The notes: a model not told the origin generated them from the letters alone. A stretch of DNA of 64,000 nucleotides from Hyphomonas sp. Mor2 (GCF_001854405.1 NZ_CP017718.1:3472001-3536000); one strand, 5' to 3'. Positions 8,171 through 16,883 are shown, numbered from the stretch's first letter. Numbers and translations are program-made.

Positions 8171-8218
8171 ATCCACTCTACGCGTGTACTCTACAAACTC
8201 TACGCGTCCGGCCGGACA

Positions 8219-8818
8219 CTACACCTCAGGGCGTACAATCTGACCGGACAGGTTCATGAGTACCTCGTCAGCGTTAAAATATGATGGATCATCCGGCTTT
8301 TCACCTTTGCCCATCGTGATTTCCGATGTCGCTTCATAGCGCACAATCTCGCGATAATCGAAAGCCGGCCCCCAGAACGGGTCATGATAGCCGAACGGGC
8401 CGTGGAATCCGCGAATTCCCGCGCGGCGGCTATACCAGTGGCGCGGATAGCCATACAGACGCCCAGCGCGGCCATAGAAGCGGTAGTCGCAGTAGAAGTT
8501 GGAGTAGAACGGGTCGTACGCACCGTACCCGCTGGCCACAACACGGCGATTTTCATCGGTTTCCCGCTGGATCACGCGAAAATAGTCATAGCCTTCCAGA
8601 TCGGTCAGTTCAGCCGCGCGGTAGAGCAGGTAGGTCTCAACCGTTTTGCGATCGGTGAGGCTGTTTCCGGCAAAGCTGATTTGCCATCGATTGCTCTCAA
8701 TCTGTTGATTGGCATAGCCTTTCTGGCCATCCAGAGCGGCTTGATATGGGGTTGCGGTTGCGCACGCGCCAAGAAATGCAAGGGCGGCGAGTGCAGATGT
8801 CAGACGCAGACGGGACAT
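8219..8818 (-). CDS. CC0125/CC1285-like lipoprotein
   Basis: The 199-residue precursor has a lipoprotein signal with lipobox LGAC at about residues 15-18. The mature N-terminus (TATPYQAALDGQKGYANQQI, then NRWQISFAGNSLT and VETYLLYRAAELT) matches the alphaproteobacterial lipoprotein family I know as CC0125/CC1285, named from Caulobacter. After residue 90 comes a Tyr-, Phe- and Arg-rich stretch (DPFYSNFYCDYRFYGRAG), unusual in composition and possibly surface-binding. The start at 8818 has AGGAGG 10 bases upstream. The 3' end converges on the SDR gene across a shared terminator. No biochemical role is established. Confidence 0.82.
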   Translation of the reverse strand: MSRLRLTSALAALAFLGACATATPYQAALDGQKGYANQQIESNRWQISFAGNSLTDRKTVETYLLYRAAELTDLEGYDYFRVIQRETDENRRVVASGYGAYDPFYSNFYCDYRFYGRAGRLYGYPRHWYSRRAGIRGFHGPFGYHDPFWGPAFDYREIVRYEATSEITMGKGEKPDDPSYFNADEVLMNLSGQIVRPEV

Positions 8819-8845
8819 GATCAGAATACCTCCTGAACTCAGCAT

Positions 8846-8995
8846 TCACACCTGATTAACATATGCAAGCTGAACGCCAGTTAAATCGCAAAAGTGTGAC
8901 CAAGGTTACAGTCATGTCATGTTTTATGCGCTTTATCAGGGGTGTGGGGGAGCGCGTGTGGAGGCCCACAGCCACAGCACGTGCTGGCAACTGCC
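8846..8995 (+). other. Intergenic stretch, possible small-transcript locus
   Basis: The region lies between the lipoprotein start and the 3' end of mscS. It has no coding frame with a convincing ribosome binding site. On the plus strand it carries G-rich then C-rich short segments (near 8940-8990) and runs straight into the 15-bp terminator hairpin, so a small non-coding RNA ending there is conceivable. I see no consensus promoter, so this is weak. It must also contain the promoter of the leftward lipoprotein gene. Confidence 0.2.
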
Positions 8996-9032
8996 AAAAC
9001 CGGAGGGCCATTCGGCTTGGCCCTCCGGTTTT
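8996..9032. terminator. Strong bidirectional terminator
   Basis: A perfect 15-bp stem (AAAACCGGAGGGCCA paired with TGGCCCTCCGGTTTT) encloses the 7-base loop TTCGGCT. T-runs occur on both strands. It lies just after the 3' end of the leftward mscS gene and is the obvious terminator for it. Confidence 0.9.
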
Positions 9033-9062
9033 CTTTTGGGCCTGTTCTTCGGCCGCAGTCCC

Positions 9063-9902
9063 TTATTCGTCGCCTTTGAACAAGATGACTTTCTGGTGAG
9101 GGAACGGGATTTCGATGCCCGCCTCGTCGAGCGCCTTTTTGACCAGTTCCGGCACCGTGAAGCGGACATCGAACCAATGCTCCCCTTTGACGAAGGGACG
9201 CACGGCAAAATCGACGCTGCTATCGTTGAGCGTTGAGACCACGACGACCGGTTCCGGATCATCCAGAATCTGGGGATGGTCCTTGAAGACTTTCGTAATC
9301 ACGTCCCGCGCCTTGTCGATGTCCGTGTCATAAGAGACGCCAAAGGTCAGCTCGACCCCGCGCACTTCATGATGGCTGTGATTGATGATCTGTTCGCCCC
9401 AGATCTTGCCGTTCGGAATGATGATCTGCTGGTGGTCAAACGTGCGGAGCACCGTGGTGAACAGGGTGATCTCTTCCACATTCCCGAAATTGCCGGCAGC
9501 ATCGATGAAATCGCCGACCTTGTAGGGACGGAAGATCATCAGCATGACGCCTGCGGCCAGATTCGACATCGCGCCTTGAAGTGCCAGACCCACCGCGAGA
9601 CCAGCAGCACCGAGCAGCGCAACGATGGACGTGGTTTCAACGCCAAAGCGATTGAGCACCGCGATGATGACGAAGGCGAGCACGACATAGCGCGCCAGGC
9701 TTCCGAGGAAGTTGAACAGCGTATCGTCCAGCTTCTCATGCTGTTTGCCGATCCCGCGCACAACGGCGCCGACCCGGCCGGCAATCCAGAAGCCGATGAT
9801 CAGGATGACCAGGGCCAGCAACACATTGGTTGCCCCTGACAGGATCGGCTCTGCCTGACCTTCCATGCCGATCGGTTCTAACAGGCTTTCAAGAAATTCC
9901 AT
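9063..9902 (-). CDS. Small-conductance mechanosensitive channel (MscS family)
   Basis: The 279-residue inner-membrane protein has the minimal MscS layout. TM1 lies about residues 25-46 and TM2 about 67-86. The pore-lining TM3 (about 92-123) is Gly/Ala-rich: LLGAAGLAVGLALQGAMSN. It is followed by the beta domain with RPYKVGDFID and the conserved FTTVLRTFDHQQIIIPNGK, then a C-terminal alpha/beta domain. It would open under membrane tension to relieve hypo-osmotic shock. The ATG at 9902 sits 9 bases after GGGGG, while the ATG at 9911 abuts it. A strong terminator follows. Length matches E. coli MscS (286 residues). Confidence 0.93.
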   Translation of the reverse strand: MEFLESLLEPIGMEGQAEPILSGATNVLLALVILIIGFWIAGRVGAVVRGIGKQHEKLDDTLFNFLGSLARYVVLAFVIIAVLNRFGVETTSIVALLGAAGLAVGLALQGAMSNLAAGVMLMIFRPYKVGDFIDAAGNFGNVEEITLFTTVLRTFDHQQIIIPNGKIWGEQIINHSHHEVRGVELTFGVSYDTDIDKARDVITKVFKDHPQILDDPEPVVVVSTLNDSSVDFAVRPFVKGEHWFDVRFTVPELVKKALDEAGIEIPFPHQKVILFKGDE

Positions 9903-10106
9903 GATGAACATCCCCCTTCATTGTGTTCACGGTCGCCCCTCTGCGCCCGGGCAGACGGACCATCGCACTCTAATGGTGCGAACTTTCATTCTGCAAGCTC
10001 GGGGCTGGGATTGATGTTGAGCGCGAAACGACATTGCGCTTTCGTAACACACGAACGCGAAATCGAGTCGTAAGCTGATCGCCAAAACCTGCGTAGAGGA
10101 TTGAAA

Positions 10107-11636
10107 ATGCGTAATATCCTGACCGGATTGGTCTTGTCGGCGATGCCACTGATGGCCGCATGTAGCGGCGGCGGAGATGGCGCGCCAGTGGGCCTTGCCA
10201 ATCTCGCGCCGGTGTTCAGCTCCAGCGCCAGTGTCTCGATTGAAGAGAACAGTGTCGGAATCATCTACACAGCCCAGGCCAGTGACGCGGATGGGGATAC
10301 GGTCACGATCAGCCTCTCAGGCGGCCCCGACGCGGCGTCCGTATCGTTCAATGCCAGCAGCGGCGAAGTGTCCATCACCGGCACGCTCGATTTTGAGAAT
10401 CCGTCAGACGCCAATGGCGACAACGTCTATGAGGTGACGTTGGAAGCGAGAGACGGGCGCGGCGGCGTGGCGACGCTCAACCTGCAAATCACGGTCACGG
10501 ACCAAACCGACACAATCGCGGTGCGCAGGGTCGGGACAGGGTTCAACCAACCCCTGGGTCTGGTCGCCCTGCCGGACGGGTCCGGACGAATGCTCGTACT
10601 TGAGAAGACGGGGCGTATCCGCGTGCTCTCGCCGGATACGGGCGCGATTGCCAGCGTCGATTTTCTCGATGTGTCCGGGTCGATCTCGACGAATGGCGAG
10701 CGCGGTTTGCTCGGTCTGGCTCTGTCGCCGAATTTCACCACCGACCGCACGCTCTATATCAACGTGACGAACGGAGCAGGGGACACGGAGATTCGCCGTC
10801 TCCAGACCTTCTCGGGCATGCTGGATCAGGTCGATGCATCCACGTCCGACGTGATCCTGACCATTGGGCAGCCCGCCAGTAATCACAATGCCGGATGGAT
10901 CGGATTTGATGGATCTGGCTTTCTGATCATTCCGACGGGCGATGGCGGCGGCAGCGGCGATCCCAGCAATCTGGCGCAAAACACCCAGTCTTTACTGGGG
11001 AAAGTGCTGCGCCTGGACGTTTCCGGCGATGACTTTCCGAGCGATCCCGCCCGCGATTATGCCATTCCGACGGGCAACACGTTCACCGATCCAGCCAATG
11101 GCCTGCCGGAGATTTTTGCCGTCGGCCTGCGCAATCCGTTCCAGTCAAGTTTCGATCCGATCAGCGGTGACTTGCTGATCGGGGATGTCGGTGAAGCGGC
11201 GCTGGAAGAGATCAATCGCTTGCCGATGGCCGATAGCAGTTTCAATTTTGGCTGGTCCGTACGGGAAGGGACGGCCTTTTTCAAAGGCGCTGACCAGCCG
11301 GAATTCACCCCGCCTGTGGCAGAGTTTCCGCGCGGCACAGGTCCGCGCGAAGGACGCTCTGTGACCGGAGGTGTGGTCTATCAGGGGCCGGTAGAAGCGC
11401 TGCAGGATACCTATATTTTCGGCGACTTTATCAGCGACAATGTCTGGGGCATTCCGGTCTCGAACCTGGTCAATGGGCAGACCGTAGCGGCCAGCGAATT
11501 CATCCTGCTCAATAGTGATTTCGTGCCGGACCAAGGCAGTCTCGTCTCGATCGCGGCCTTTGGCACCGATGAGATTGGAAGTCTCTATATCGCCTCGCTC
11601 GGCGGCAATGTGTTTCGTATGGAAGCCGAAAACTAG
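10107..11636 (+). CDS. PQQ-dependent sugar dehydrogenase-like lipoprotein with cadherin-like domain
   Basis: The 509-residue precursor has a lipoprotein signal with lipobox MAAC, near residues 17-20. A cadherin/CADG-like beta domain (about 30-135: SVSIEENSVG, ASDADGDTVT, GTLDFENP, YEVTLEARDGRGGVA) precedes a six-bladed propeller of the soluble glucose dehydrogenase (GSDH/Hhip) type. Propeller signatures are NQPLGLVALPDGSGRMLVLE, GERGLLGLALSPNF, NHNAGWIGFDGSG, GTGDGGGSGDP-like PTGDGGGSGDP, GLRNPFQSSFD, GDVGEAALEEIN, NFGWSVREG and GGVVYQGP. It would oxidise sugars or polyols with PQQ and calcium; PQQ synthesis genes are not in the window. ATG at 10107 with AGAGGA 6 bases upstream. A palindromic terminator follows. 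Confidence 0.88.
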   Translation: MRNILTGLVLSAMPLMAACSGGGDGAPVGLANLAPVFSSSASVSIEENSVGIIYTAQASDADGDTVTISLSGGPDAASVSFNASSGEVSITGTLDFENPSDANGDNVYEVTLEARDGRGGVATLNLQITVTDQTDTIAVRRVGTGFNQPLGLVALPDGSGRMLVLEKTGRIRVLSPDTGAIASVDFLDVSGSISTNGERGLLGLALSPNFTTDRTLYINVTNGAGDTEIRRLQTFSGMLDQVDASTSDVILTIGQPASNHNAGWIGFDGSGFLIIPTGDGGGSGDPSNLAQNTQSLLGKVLRLDVSGDDFPSDPARDYAIPTGNTFTDPANGLPEIFAVGLRNPFQSSFDPISGDLLIGDVGEAALEEINRLPMADSSFNFGWSVREGTAFFKGADQPEFTPPVAEFPRGTGPREGRSVTGGVVYQGPVEALQDTYIFGDFISDNVWGIPVSNLVNGQTVAASEFILLNSDFVPDQGSLVSIAAFGTDEIGSLYIASLGGNVFRMEAEN

Positions 11637-11650
11637 AGGCCTGAATCAAG

Positions 11651-11676
11651 AAGGGCGAGCCAGCTGGCTCGCCCTT
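11651..11676. terminator. Perfect 26-bp palindromic bidirectional terminator
   Basis: AAGGGCGAGCCAG is followed directly by CTGGCTCGCCCTT, then further T and A. It lies between the converging sugar dehydrogenase and aldehyde dehydrogenase genes and can serve both. Confidence 0.85.
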
Positions 11677-11697
11677 TAAACTCGGTTGAGTGTGCGC

Positions 11698-13125
11698 CTA
11701 GGCCGCGGCGCCCATGACGGCTTTCACTTCGAGGAATTCCTCAAACCCGTGATCGCCCCATTCGCGGCCATTGCCTGATTGCTTGTAGCCGCCGAATGGC
11801 GCCGTGAAGTCCGGACCCTGTCCGTTGACCTGGATCTGGCCCGCGCGGATGCGATTGGCGATCTTGGCCGCCTCGGCAGGTTCGCCCTGGACGTACCCCG
11901 CCAGGCCGTACTCGGTGTCATTGGCCATCTCGACGGCTTCGTCGACACTGTCATATGGGATCATGACGAGGACCGGTCCGAAGATTTCCTCGCGCGCAAT
12001 GGTCATGTCATTGGTCACGTCTGCGAACACGGTCGGGCGGGCAAAATAGCCGCGATTGAGACCTTCCGGACGGCCTGTACCGCCGGCAACCAGGGTCGCG
12101 CCTTCGTCGATGCCCTTCTGAATGAGGTCCTGGACCTTGGCATACTGATTGCCGTTCGAGATTGGGCCAATCGCGCCTCGGTCCGCTTCACGCGGCATCT
12201 GGACTTTTACGGCTTCAGCCGCAGCCTTGGCGATGGCCTTGGCTTGTTCATTGCTCTCGCGCGGAACGAACATGCGGCTTGGCGCGTTACAGGATTGGCC
12301 GGAATTGGTCATCATCTGCATGACGCCGCCACCGACAGCCTGTTGCAGGTCCGCGCTTGGCAAGACGATGTTCGGGGACTTGCCACCGAGCTCTTGAGCG
12401 ACACGCTTGACCGTTGGCGCGGCCGCCTGAGCGACCAGGATGCCGGCGCGGGTCGAGCCGGTGAAGCTCATCATGTCGACATCGGGGTGACCCGACAGAT
12501 GTGCGCCGACGCTTGGGCCATCGCCATTGACCAGATTGAACACGCCCGGCGGGACACCAGCTTCATGCATGACTTCGGTGAAGATCATGGCGTTGAGCGG
12601 CGAGATTTCTGACGGTTTCAGCACCATAGTGCAGCCCGCAGCGATCGCTGGAGCAACTTTACAAGTGATCTGGTTGAGCGGCCAGTTCCACGGCGTGATG
12701 AAGCCACAAACACCGATCGGTTCCTTGCGCAACAGCGTGGTGCCACGCTGCTCTTCGAACTCATAATTGCGCAGGATTTGCGCCATGGTCGCAACATGCC
12801 CCATGCCCGCAGGAACTTGCGCGGCATTGGCGAGCCACATCGGCGCGCCCATTTCATCAGAGATCGCTTCCGCCATTTCTCCCATACGGGCCTGAATGCC
12901 CGCTGTGATTTTGTCGAGCAGTTCGGCGCGATATTCGACGCTGGTTTCCGAGAAGCTCGGGAAGGCGGCCTTGGCCGCCGCGACAGCCTTGTCGACGTCG
13001 GCTGAAGAGCCGAGCGAGATGCGCGCAAATGGCTCTTCGGTGGCTGGATTTTCAACGTCAAGCGTGCGGGGCTCGACCGGGTCGACCCATTCGCCATTAA
13101 TGTAGAATTGTAGATACTCTTTCAT
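11698..13125 (-). CDS. NAD(P)-dependent aldehyde dehydrogenase
   Basis: The 475-residue protein is a full-length ALDH-superfamily enzyme. The oxyanion Asn lies in PWNWP at about 147, the general base Glu in QELGGKSP at 245, and the nucleophile in NSGQSCNAPSR at Cys279. The cofactor region has FTGSTRAG and the C-terminus EEIFGPVLVMIPYD and PFGGYKQSGNGREWG. The substrate is not determined by sequence; this subgroup includes enzymes acting on varied aliphatic aldehydes. The start at 13125 has GGGAGG 8 bases upstream. It converges on the sugar dehydrogenase gene but I see no evidence that they share a pathway. Confidence 0.92.
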   Translation of the reverse strand: MKEYLQFYINGEWVDPVEPRTLDVENPATEEPFARISLGSSADVDKAVAAAKAAFPSFSETSVEYRAELLDKITAGIQARMGEMAEAISDEMGAPMWLANAAQVPAGMGHVATMAQILRNYEFEEQRGTTLLRKEPIGVCGFITPWNWPLNQITCKVAPAIAAGCTMVLKPSEISPLNAMIFTEVMHEAGVPPGVFNLVNGDGPSVGAHLSGHPDVDMMSFTGSTRAGILVAQAAAPTVKRVAQELGGKSPNIVLPSADLQQAVGGGVMQMMTNSGQSCNAPSRMFVPRESNEQAKAIAKAAAEAVKVQMPREADRGAIGPISNGNQYAKVQDLIQKGIDEGATLVAGGTGRPEGLNRGYFARPTVFADVTNDMTIAREEIFGPVLVMIPYDSVDEAVEMANDTEYGLAGYVQGEPAEAAKIANRIRAGQIQVNGQGPDFTAPFGGYKQSGNGREWGDHGFEEFLEVKAVMGAAA

Positions 13126-13274
13126 GGCTTGCGCCTCCCGTTACCTGTTCTCAATGCAGTCACGTGTCCGAAGCTGACACGCGCGTCAGAAATTATTTAA
13201 GCACAGCCATGGTCGCTGGAAAGACCACACGCGGCGGAAACACCCTAAATTAAGCGTGAGCTCTCAGCAGTGAG

Positions 13275-14810
13275 CTAGCGCCGCCGGCCACCAAGAATGC
13301 CGCGCAGGACATAATCGGTGATCCGGCGGGTGATGGTTCGCGTGGCGGTGTTAACAGCGCGTTCGGTTGTGGTCATCCGAGCCGAACGGCGGCGCGTCGT
13401 TGTTTTCTTCCTGGTCCGCGCCTTCTTCTTTTCCAGCTCTTGCTGTGCCTTCATTTCTTCCTTGGCGAGCTTCTCGGCGGCCTGCGCGGCGTCTTCCTCG
13501 CGCTTCAGCAGGATTTCATAGGCAGACTCGCGATCGATCGGTTCATCATAAAGACCTGCGACCGGGCTGTCTTTCATTTCGGCCTGGCGTTCCTCCTCGC
13601 TGGCCGGTCCCAGGCGTGAGCTGGGCGGACGGATGAGCGTCCGCTGTACGACGCTTGGCGCGCCTTTCTCGTCCAGGGTGGAGACCAGCGCTTCGCCGAC
13701 GCCGAGATCCGTAATCACCTCCTCGGCATCGAAAGCCGGATTTTCCCGGAAAGACTCCGCCGCAGCGCGGACTCCTTTGCGTTCGGCCGGGGTATAGGCG
13801 CGCAAGGCGTGCTGGATGCGATTGCCGAGCTGGGCGAGCACGCTGTCGGGCAGGTCGCGTGGGTTCTGGGTGACGAAAAACACGCCGATCCCTTTCGAGC
13901 GGATCAAGCGCACGACTCGCTCGATTTTTTCGAGCAATGCGCGGGGCGCGTCGTTGAAGAGCAAATGGGCCTCATCAAAGAAGAAGACCATTTTCGGCTT
14001 ATCCGGATCGCCGACTTCCGGCAGATCCTCGAACAATTGCGACAGCAGCCAGAGCAGGAAAGTGGAGTACAGCCGTGGGCTATTGATCAGCGTGGTCGAG
14101 TCGAGAATATTCACGATGCCGCGGCCATCGCGGGTCGTGCGCATGAAGTCCTTCAGATCGAGCGCGGGTTCACCAAAGAAGCTCTCTGCGCCTTCCCGTT
14201 CTAGAACCAGCAGGCGACGCTGGATGGCGCCAATACTGGCTTTGGCGACATTGCCATATTCGCGGCCAATGGCGTCGCGCACCTCCTTGTCGCCCATATG
14301 ATTGAGCAGCTTGCGCAAGTCCTTCAGGTCGAGCAGCAGCATGCCTTCATCATCGGCATATTCGAACGCAACAGTCAGCACGCCTTCCTGCGCTTCGGTC
14401 AGGTCCATGAGCCGGGACAGGAGGAGTGGCCCCATATCAGAGATTGTGGTGCGAACCGGATGTCCCTTCTTGCCAAACACATCCCAGAACACGGTCGGCG
14501 TGGCGCGGTAGCCATAGTCTTCGAACCCGATTTTCTCGGCCCGCGAGATCAGTTTCGGGTGCAGCTTGTGCTCGGGGCTACCGGCCACACAGATGCCGGA
14601 CAGGTCACCTTTGACATCGGCGCAAAAGACCGGCACGCCCTCGGCGGCAAAGCCCTCAGCGAGAATTTGCAAGGTGACGGTCTTGCCCGTGCCGGTGGCG
14701 CCGGCGACGATGCCATGGCGATTGGCGCGATTGAGCAGCAGGGACTGGGCGTCATTCGGCGTGCCCTCACCATCCATATCTGCGCCGCCGATAAAGATTC
14801 GATCGCCCAT
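13275..14810 (-). CDS. HerA-like (DUF853) ATPase
   Basis: The 511-residue protein belongs to the DUF853 branch of HerA/FtsK-like P-loop ATPases. Walker A is GATGTGKT at 37-44, Walker B MVFFFDEAHLLF at about 274-285, a sensor-like FFVTQNPRDLPDSVLAQLGNR segment follows at about 311-331, and an arginine-rich region lies further on. The C-terminal 90 residues are a Lys/Glu/Ala coiled coil followed by an extremely basic tail (KKKARTRKKTTTRRR) ending in a hydrophobic segment, possibly for DNA or membrane contact. HerA ATPases process DNA ends with NurA in archaea, but the bacterial DUF853 role is unknown. No nuclease partner is adjacent. It follows the ALDH-side intergenic region in a leftward direction. 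Confidence 0.9.
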   Translation of the reverse strand: MGDRIFIGGADMDGEGTPNDAQSLLLNRANRHGIVAGATGTGKTVTLQILAEGFAAEGVPVFCADVKGDLSGICVAGSPEHKLHPKLISRAEKIGFEDYGYRATPTVFWDVFGKKGHPVRTTISDMGPLLLSRLMDLTEAQEGVLTVAFEYADDEGMLLLDLKDLRKLLNHMGDKEVRDAIGREYGNVAKASIGAIQRRLLVLEREGAESFFGEPALDLKDFMRTTRDGRGIVNILDSTTLINSPRLYSTFLLWLLSQLFEDLPEVGDPDKPKMVFFFDEAHLLFNDAPRALLEKIERVVRLIRSKGIGVFFVTQNPRDLPDSVLAQLGNRIQHALRAYTPAERKGVRAAAESFRENPAFDAEEVITDLGVGEALVSTLDEKGAPSVVQRTLIRPPSSRLGPASEEERQAEMKDSPVAGLYDEPIDRESAYEILLKREEDAAQAAEKLAKEEMKAQQELEKKKARTRKKTTTRRRSARMTTTERAVNTATRTITRRITDYVLRGILGGRRR

Positions 14811-15082
14811 TCAAAGCTCCCTCTGTGTGCAGGCGCAAACTACTGTGTTTGCAAGGGGGAGCAAGGGGAGTGGTGTTGAGGTAAGGCGCTCAACGAACAT
14901 ATCGCGAATAGGCCGCTGATACCTGCGCAGGGGGCGTAGGAAAGAGTGAGCTTCATCGTTTCCGCTTTGCCAATGCAAATTGGCACCCATGTCGGCTGGC
15001 TGATTTCGTCTTCGACCGCCATTGGTCCTGACTTTCGTCAGGAAGGCGGGGGTGAGGATTTGGATTGGACTTCAAAGAACCG
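14811..15082. other. Intergenic region with a small hairpin
   Basis: The region between the DUF853 gene start and the Rieske gene stop holds the promoter of the leftward ATPase. A 7-bp hairpin with a TTTC loop (TCCTGAC/GTCAGGA, 15026-15043) lacks a T-tract on either side. Short open frames here have no ribosome binding site. I see nothing else recognisable. Confidence 0.4.
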
Positions 15083-15952
15083 TCACGGGCTAACCAAAAA
15101 CAACACCCCATCCCGCTCAATCAGATCGGGCGCAGGGGCCAATGCCGGGCAATCGCCGCCCTGATTTTCGCCGGAGACAATATCAAATTTGTAACCATGC
15201 CAGGGGCAGGTCACCAGGCCCGACGCGTCAATCTCGCTCTCTTGCAAAGGCCCGAGCTGGTGGGGGCAGACAGCGCTATGCGCGATCCACTTTCCTTGCC
15301 AATGGCGAACGCAGTAGCGCCCGTTTGGGGTTTCGACGGTGAGAGGTGTGGCCGGGTCCAGATCCGCGAGCGCCGCGACCAGGATGTCGTCTTTGCTCTG
15401 CGCCCCCTCTCGCCATCGCGAGCGATCCTCCAGCGCAGACTGGCGCCCCTGCATGAGATCAATATCTTCATCATAGAGCGTTGCATATTGGCTTTGCATA
15501 TAACCGAGTATTGCCGCCGCAGACCCCTCATCATCCGGCGCATTCGGCAAATAGAACCGGACATCGACCTGAATTTCATCCTGGCTCAAAGTCGTCGCCT
15601 GTGTGTGGATTTCGATCCCTTCACCTGGCCCATTGAATACAGTGGAGACCCAGTAATTCTTGCCTGCATCAACCAAAAGATCGAGCATTTGATAAACTGG
15701 CTCAATCCCGCCAGGAACACCTATTCGGGCACGCCAGCCCCAAGCGCCGCTATCGACCAGATCGATCGACGCGAAAGACGATGGATGCACGTAAGGGAGA
15801 TGTTCCCAATCATACGCATTCTCCATCATCCGCGCCATGTTGCTGGGCAAGCGTCGGACATAATTTCCGAGATAGTGCAGCTCTGCGATCCGCTCATAAT
15901 CGATCGCATTCGATCGCGCGTCCGCTTTTGAGCGTTCAAGCTCAGTCAGCAT
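15083..15952 (-). CDS. Rieske [2Fe-2S] oxygenase-like protein with swapped domain order
   Basis: The 289-residue protein carries both hallmarks of a ring-hydroxylating oxygenase alpha subunit, but apparently in reverse order. Near the N-terminus, ENAYDWEHLPYVHPSSF (44-60) matches the mononuclear-iron signature N-x2-D-x2-H-x4-H, and DEDIDLMQGRQ (161-171) could supply the third carboxylate. At the C-terminus, CPH (229-231) and CPWH (249-252) form a Rieske motif C-x-H-x17-C-x2-H. Normal alpha subunits have the Rieske domain first and are 350-450 residues. The ATG at 15952 overlaps the stop of the upstream esterase gene by 11 bases, implying coupled translation. Substrate and redox partner are unknown, and no reductase is adjacent. 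Confidence 0.8.
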   Translation of the reverse strand: MLTELERSKADARSNAIDYERIAELHYLGNYVRRLPSNMARMMENAYDWEHLPYVHPSSFASIDLVDSGAWGWRARIGVPGGIEPVYQMLDLLVDAGKNYWVSTVFNGPGEGIEIHTQATTLSQDEIQVDVRFYLPNAPDDEGSAAAILGYMQSQYATLYDEDIDLMQGRQSALEDRSRWREGAQSKDDILVAALADLDPATPLTVETPNGRYCVRHWQGKWIAHSAVCPHQLGPLQESEIDASGLVTCPWHGYKFDIVSGENQGGDCPALAPAPDLIERDGVLFLVSP

Positions 15953-16883
15953 TTTCTGTTTCCGCCTTAGCCAGCAAGCCGCGTGTGTCCATCCAGGCCA
16001 TGAACTGATCAAACCAGCGATCGGCGGTTGCGCCGCGTTTATAGCTTCCGAACCCGTGCCCGCCATTCTGGTAATAATGCAGCTCAACATCTGCGCCGGT
16101 CGCCTGCCAGGCTTCGACGAGGCCAAAGCCCTGCCCTTTGAATAAGGGGTCATCCGCGGCGATTGCGTTGAACATTGGCGGTACTTGATCTGGCAAATCG
16201 GTGGCCACCATCGGGCCGTAAATATAGCCGATAAAATCGGGCTTTGGAGCGGCCTCGTCATCGACTGTGCTGACGCCGAGCGTCGTCATCGCGCCGGCTG
16301 AAAACCCAACCATGCCGATTTTATCGGCGTCATATCCCCACTCGTCAGCCTTTGCGCGTACGAGGTTGAGCGCGGTTTGTGCATCGGCCACAGCGAATGG
16401 GATACCTTCGCCGACATCGATCCGCTCTTCACCCGGTTGCGGCGCAAACAGTCTGCCCATATGGGCTGCGAACCCTTCGGCATCTTCCGGGCTTGGCATG
16501 ACACGATATTTCAGCACGAACGCAGCGATCCCGCGCTCCGCCAGCCAGTCGGCAATCGGATAGCCCTCATTGTCGATCGAGACGAATTGAAACCCGCCCC
16601 CAGGGACGACAATCACGGCAGCGCGCGTTTCATTCGGGTCATCGGGCAGCACAGGCAGCAAAGTCGGCACCGTGACATTGGTGATCCAGCGTTCGGTGCC
16701 GGCGTCGAACCAGGTCTCGGTTTGTGTGGCATTTTCAGACCCGGGCGCCGCGCCGTCATAGAGTTCGATCGCGCCTTCATCCTGCTGTGGCGGCACGAAT
16801 TTCATTCCGCCAACATCCTGCGCGCCTGCTGAAAAAGTCGTCATCGCGACCCCCATAAGCGTACTCAGTAATTTTATCCGCAA
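15942..16883 (-). CDS. Secreted alpha/beta-hydrolase (esterase/acetylxylan-esterase-like)
   Basis: The 313-residue precursor has a signal peptide of about 21 residues ending SAGA before QDVGG. The alpha/beta-hydrolase core has the oxyanion motif PGGGF (94-98), the nucleophile GFSAG with Ser195, a probable acid in AADDPLF (244-245), and the catalytic His276 in NGGHGFG. This resembles the BD-FAE/hormone-sensitive-lipase-like esterases, some of which deacetylate xylan. It would act in the periplasm or outside the cell. It overlaps the start of the downstream Rieske gene, so the two are probably co-expressed although their compartments differ. The natural substrate is unknown. Confidence 0.88.
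   Translation of the reverse strand: MRIKLLSTLMGVAMTTFSAGAQDVGGMKFVPPQQDEGAIELYDGAAPGSENATQTETWFDAGTERWITNVTVPTLLPVLPDDPNETRAAVIVVPGGGFQFVSIDNEGYPIADWLAERGIAAFVLKYRVMPSPEDAEGFAAHMGRLFAPQPGEERIDVGEGIPFAVADAQTALNLVRAKADEWGYDADKIGMVGFSAGAMTTLGVSTVDDEAAPKPDFIGYIYGPMVATDLPDQVPPMFNAIAADDPLFKGQGFGLVEAWQATGADVELHYYQNGGHGFGSYKRGATADRWFDQFMAWMDTRGLLAKAETENAD

Noticed and set aside
15026-15043. 7-bp hairpin with TTTC loop
   Set aside because: Without a T-tract or conserved context it cannot be told from chance.
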